Assembly: GCF_020858115.1 (NCBI RefSeq)
Contig: NZ_JACYMM010000009.1
Location: 205,758 to 269,757 of the forward strand
Direction of reading: 5' to 3'
Length of the DNA: 64,000 nucleotides
From: Janthinobacterium sp. FW305-129
Lineage (GTDB): Bacteria; Pseudomonadota; Gammaproteobacteria; Burkholderiales; Burkholderiaceae_D
Notes under the pieces: model-generated
Seen by the model: only the letters and a program-made list of their open reading frames with translations
Told to the model about the DNA's origin: nothing
The model's database searches: none
In this document: positions 60,858 to 64,000 of the stretch, piece by piece
How positions within the stretch are numbered: position 1 is the stretch's first letter
How the letters are laid out: the number at the start of each line of letters is the position of its first letter
Program-made: the position numbers and the translations under genes

Positions 60858-61832
60858 ATGGACTATCTCTATTACGTATTCGCCATCCTCACCTTCATCG
60901 CCGTGGTGCTGCTGATCGAGGGGGTGTACCTGGCGTGGAACACCTCGCGCGGCCCGGAAGCGGAAAGGGTCGCGCGCCGCCTGCGCATCATGTCGGCCGG
61001 CGCGCATGGCGACACGGGCAGCTCGATGATCAAGAAGCGCCTGCTGAGCGACACCCCGGCCCTGCAGCGCGTGCTGCTCAGCGTGCCCCGCGTGCATGCG
61101 CTTGACCGCCTGCTGGAACAGTCTGGCCTGAGCTGGAGCGTGGCCAGCTTCGCCGGCGTGATGCTGGCCACGGCCGGCGCCGCGTTTCTGTTGCTCAGCT
61201 ACTTCAGCGTGCCGTGGATGCTGCGCCTGCCGCTGGTGGCCGGCGCGGCCCTGCTGCCGCTGCTGGTGGTCTTGCGCGCCAAGGCCAAGCGCCTGCAGCG
61301 CATCGAGCAGCAATTGCCCGATGCGCTGGACCTGATGGCGCGCGCCCTGCGCGCCGGCCACGCCTTTCCCACGGCCCTGAAAATGGTCGGCGATGAAATG
61401 AATGCGCCGCTGGCCGTGGAATTTCGCGCCACCTTCGACGAAGTCAATTTCGGCATCGCCATGCAGGACGCGCTGATGAACCTGGCCACGCGCGTGCCCA
61501 GCACGGACCTGCGCTATTTCGTCATCGCCGTGCTGATCCAGCGCGAAACGGGCGGCAACCTGGCGGAACTGCTCGACAGCATCAGCCGCATCATCCGCGA
61601 ACGCATCAAGCTGCTGGGACAGGTGCGCGTGCTGTCGGCCGAAGGCAGGCTGTCGGCCTGGATCCTGTCGCTGCTGCCCTTCGGCGCGGCGGCCATGATC
61701 CACCTGACCAATCCGCAATTCCTGGAAATGCTGTTCGTCGACCCGGGCGGACGCAAGATGCTCGCCGGCGCCCTGGTGATGATGGCGTGCGGCGTCCTGG
61801 TCATGCGCAATATCATCCGCATCCGCGTCTGA
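60858..61832 (+). CDS. tadB: TadB inner-membrane platform protein
   Basis: 324 residues from the ATG at 60858 (GGGGAG upstream). The T2SSF domain includes RLQRIEQQLPDALDLMARAL, RAGHAFPTALKMVGDEMNAP and LIQRETGGNLAELLDSIS; four hydrophobic segments are visible (about 3-22, 95-120, 270-290 and 300-320). It forms the membrane platform with TadC and is driven by TadA. Confidence 0.94.
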   Translation: MDYLYYVFAILTFIAVVLLIEGVYLAWNTSRGPEAERVARRLRIMSAGAHGDTGSSMIKKRLLSDTPALQRVLLSVPRVHALDRLLEQSGLSWSVASFAGVMLATAGAAFLLLSYFSVPWMLRLPLVAGAALLPLLVVLRAKAKRLQRIEQQLPDALDLMARALRAGHAFPTALKMVGDEMNAPLAVEFRATFDEVNFGIAMQDALMNLATRVPSTDLRYFVIAVLIQRETGGNLAELLDSISRIIRERIKLLGQVRVLSAEGRLSAWILSLLPFGAAAMIHLTNPQFLEMLFVDPGGRKMLAGALVMMACGVLVMRNIIRIRV

Positions 61833-61851
61833 GCCCGCAAGGAGAACCCTC

Positions 61852-62802
61852 ATGAATCCCGTGCATATCGCCTTTCTCGCCCTGCTCTTCATTGCCGTCT
61901 TCGGCACCGTGCTGGTGGCCATGCGCAGCTTTGCGCCCGATCCCTTGCGCCAGCGCATGGACAATGCCACCGGCAAGAGCGCGGCGGCGCCTGGCGCATC
62001 ATCGGCGCCCAGCCCCTGGCTGGCGCGCATGGTGCGCCTGAGCGGCCCCCTGGCCAAACTGTCGCTGCCCGAGCAGGGCTGGGAAGGCTCCGTGATGCGC
62101 CGGCGCTTCATGAATGCCGGCCTGCGCCAGGCGTCGGCACCCATCCTGTTCTTTTCCGCCAAGACCATGCTGGCCATCGGCCTGCCCCTGCTGCTGTTCC
62201 TGGGGCTGAGCGCATCGGGCAGCCAGATGGCAGGCAAGGCACTGCTGTTCTGGCTGCTGATCGTGGCCGCCATCGGCTACTACCTGCCCAATATTGTGCT
62301 GGCGCAAATGATCAAGCGGCGCCAGCGCGACATCTTCGAAAGCTTTCCCGACGCGCTGGACTTGATGACGGTATGCGTGGAAGCGGGCCTGGCCATGGAT
62401 GCGGCGCTGGCCAGGGTGGCGGCCGAAATCTCGCTGAAAAGCAAGGTGCTGGCCGAGGAATTGCACCTGGTAATGCTGGAACTGCGCGCCGGCAACACCA
62501 AGGAGCGGGCGCTGCGCAACCTGGCCCTGCGCACGGGCGTCGAGGATGTCGACGCGCTGGTGGCCATGCTGATCCAGGCCGAGCGTTTCGGCACCAGCAT
62601 CGCCGCCTCGCTGCGCGTGCAGTCGGACCAGCTGCGCACCAAGCGCCGCCAGATGGCCGAGGAAGAAGCGGCAAAGATTGCCCTCAAGCTGCTGTTTCCT
62701 TTGATCTTTTTCATCTTCCCGTCGCTGCTGGTCGTCCTGATGGGACCAGCCTTCCTGCAAATCTACCGCGTGCTCCTGCCCAGCATGGGCGGCGGCAACT
62801 GA
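61852..62802 (+). CDS. tadC: TadC inner-membrane platform protein
   Basis: 316 residues, with AAGGAG upstream. The T2SSF domain has IFESFPDALDLMTVCVEAGL, AMDAALARVAAEISLKSK and LIQAERFGTSIAASLRVQSD, then a hydrophobic C-terminus (LKLLFPLIFFIFPSLLVVLM). It is paralogous to TadB and pairs with it, in the canonical tadA-tadB-tadC order. Confidence 0.94.
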   Translation: MNPVHIAFLALLFIAVFGTVLVAMRSFAPDPLRQRMDNATGKSAAAPGASSAPSPWLARMVRLSGPLAKLSLPEQGWEGSVMRRRFMNAGLRQASAPILFFSAKTMLAIGLPLLLFLGLSASGSQMAGKALLFWLLIVAAIGYYLPNIVLAQMIKRRQRDIFESFPDALDLMTVCVEAGLAMDAALARVAAEISLKSKVLAEELHLVMLELRAGNTKERALRNLALRTGVEDVDALVAMLIQAERFGTSIAASLRVQSDQLRTKRRQMAEEEAAKIALKLLFPLIFFIFPSLLVVLMGPAFLQIYRVLLPSMGGGN

Positions 62803-62815
62803 CCGGAGAACCGCC

Positions 62816-63841
62816 ATGTCACAGCACACCACCCTGATGCTCATGCTCGCCTGCGCCGGCCTGCTGCCCGCCTGCGGCCACCTGCCCGGTCCGGCCAGCC
62901 AGGCCAATCATGCTGCGCCGCCCCAGGCGCGCACCGAAGACAGCGCCGCAGCGCGCAGCGCCGCCTTCTGCAAGCTGGGCAAGCGCATGCAGGAACTGGG
63001 CGACCCGCGCGCGGCGCAGGCCGCCTACCGCGAAGCGCTGCTGCTTGAGCCCGGCTCGTCCGATGCGCGCAATGGCGCCGCCGTGCTGCACGCGCAGCTG
63101 GGCCAGCTGGAAACGGCGCGCGCCATGCTGCAGGCGCTGGCGCAGGAAGCGCCCACGGCCAGGGCGTACAACAACCTCGGCTATGTGCTGTACCTGCAGG
63201 GAGAGTATGCCCAGGCGGCGGCCGTGCTGCGCCAGTCGCTGCAGCTCGACAATGGCCAGCAGCCGGCACGCGCCAATCTGGAGCTGGCCATCGCGGCGCT
63301 GGCGCGCAGTGTCAGCACGGTCGATGCCGTCGATGCCACCGCGGAGGCCATCGCGCCCGACCTGGCGCCCAAGCCGGCGGCACCGGCCAGCCGCTTGCAG
63401 CTGACGCAATTGCAGCCGAATATCTTTGCGCTGAGCTGGCGCGATGCTCCCGTGGCGCCACGCGCCGCCGTGCCCGTTCCCGTGAAGCTGGCAGCGCCGC
63501 TGGCGCCGGCGGCCCCCCTGCCACGGCTGGAAGTCATCAACGGCAATGGCGAAACGGGCATGGCGGCGCGCATGCGCGGCATGCTCGGCGGCATGGGCAT
63601 CAGCGTGCTGCGGCTGGGCAACCAGCGGCCGTACGGCGTCCAGGCCAGCAGCATCGTCTACCGCCCCGGCCATGCGCAGGCGGCCGCCGCCCTGGCCCTG
63701 GCCTTGGGCGGCATGCCGCAGCTGCAGGCGGCGGACGGTGGCGGCATCGGCGCGGGCGCCGACCTGCGTTTATTGCTGGGCAAGGATGCGGCGGCCAGCC
63801 TGCGCGCGCCGGACGTGCGCCTGGCATCGAACGCGCAGTAA
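62816..63841 (+). CDS. tadD: TadD-like TPR lipoprotein with LytR_C-like C-terminus
   Basis: 341 residues. Signal with lipobox LLPAC (Cys near residue 20). TPR repeats lie at about 45-155 (RMQELGDPRAAQAAYREALL, NNLGYVLYLQGEYAQAAAVL, LDNGQQPARANLELAIAALA). After an Ala/Pro linker, the C-terminal part has LEVINGNGETGMAARMRGML and QRPYGVQASSIVYRPGHAQA, with VxNGxGxxGxA spacing seen in LytR_C domains that bind the cell wall. It is probably an outer-membrane assembly lipoprotein and the last gene of the Tad operon. Confidence 0.87.
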   Translation: MSQHTTLMLMLACAGLLPACGHLPGPASQANHAAPPQARTEDSAAARSAAFCKLGKRMQELGDPRAAQAAYREALLLEPGSSDARNGAAVLHAQLGQLETARAMLQALAQEAPTARAYNNLGYVLYLQGEYAQAAAVLRQSLQLDNGQQPARANLELAIAALARSVSTVDAVDATAEAIAPDLAPKPAAPASRLQLTQLQPNIFALSWRDAPVAPRAAVPVPVKLAAPLAPAAPLPRLEVINGNGETGMAARMRGMLGGMGISVLRLGNQRPYGVQASSIVYRPGHAQAAAALALALGGMPQLQAADGGGIGAGADLRLLLGKDAAASLRAPDVRLASNAQ

Positions 63842-63849
63842 CGGCGGCG

Positions 63850-64000
63850 TCAGCGCGGCAGCAGGCGGCGGTCGGCGGGATTGATCAGGAAGCCTTGCAG
63901 GATATCCTGCAGTTGCGGCAGCTTCGCCACGTAGGCGGGAATGCCCAGCTGGCGCGCGCCGAAGTAGTGGGCGATGATGTCGCCCTGCTGTTCCATGTTG
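63850..64000 (-). CDS. 3' end of an unidentified gene (cut by window edge)
   Basis: Only the last 49 codons and stop are in the window. The reading frame ends LQDILQGFLINPADRRLLPR. It is convergent with the Tad operon. The fragment is soluble-looking and too short to assign to a family. Confidence 0.6.
   Translation of the reverse strand, partial: NMEQQGDIIAHYFGARQLGIPAYVAKLPQLQDILQGFLINPADRRLLPR

Overview
The window looks like chromosomal DNA of a high-GC betaproteobacterium, most plausibly Oxalobacteraceae (Janthinobacterium, Massilia or Duganella type). That is an inference from base composition, codon use and gene content: Asn-type kdsA, yggX, hrpA next to argA, an OsmC-YcaO fusion, and a SOS mutasome of the imuA/imuB/dnaE2 type. 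No rRNA, tRNA, CRISPR array, insertion sequence or prophage was seen. Coding density is high. Only two gaps exceed about 300 bases (12998-13333 and 32872-33179), and both are described.

Region 1 (1-3.4 kb, minus strand) is an iron-type uptake operon running chaN-like lipoprotein, exbB, exbD, tonB, TonB-dependent receptor (cut by the window edge). A good Fur box lies just upstream. Region 2 (3.5-10.4 kb) holds an FAD-linked D-lactate/glycolate-type dehydrogenase, a GNAT acetyltransferase, the error-prone polymerase dnaE2 with a LexA box over its promoter, a TumE/TumA-type toxin-antitoxin pair, and a PhzF-family enzyme. Region 3 (10.5-17.3 kb) has a second TonB-dependent receptor, an OsmC-YcaO fusion, a 2-hydroxychromene-2-carboxylate isomerase-like protein, and a CoaD-like nucleotidyltransferase fused to an HD domain.

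Region 4 (17.4-25.8 kb) is stress and envelope related: a QseBC-like two-component system behind a Do-type periplasmic protease, a small heat-shock protein and an M61 peptidase whose divergent promoters look like back-to-back sigma-32 promoters sharing one 16-bp palindrome, an orphan small protein, an alpha/beta hydrolase and a nu-class-like GST. Region 5 (25.9-35.2 kb) contains imuA-imuB with its own LexA box (17 kb from dnaE2), a sodium/proton antiporter-like protein, a large-toxin-type glycosyltransferase fused to a GNAT domain next to an MdfA-like exporter, a polyester-depolymerase-like esterase, and a PRC-barrel protein.

Region 6 (35.2-45.8 kb) is mostly housekeeping: hrpA and argA (divergent), kdsA, yggX, a DUF6622-like membrane protein and rpiA. 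It ends in a compact CheY-like / CheC-like / diguanylate cyclase operon. Region 7 (45.9-63.8 kb) is a complete Tad (tight adherence, Flp pilus) locus. A NarX/NarL-like sensor-regulator pair comes first, then a degenerate Flp-like small protein, two Flp pilins, the TadV prepilin peptidase, RcpC, the RcpA secretin, a lipoprotein, TadG/TadE-like minor proteins, TadZ, TadA, TadB, TadC and a TPR lipoprotein. Three less standard genes are embedded between pilins and RcpC: an Aur1-like PAP2 protein, an isoprenylcysteine methyltransferase-like membrane protein and an AAA+ ATPase. The most unusual items are the glycosyltransferase-GNAT/exporter pair, the CoaD-HD fusion, the extra Tad genes with the non-processable Flp-like peptide, and the shared sigma-32 divergent promoter.
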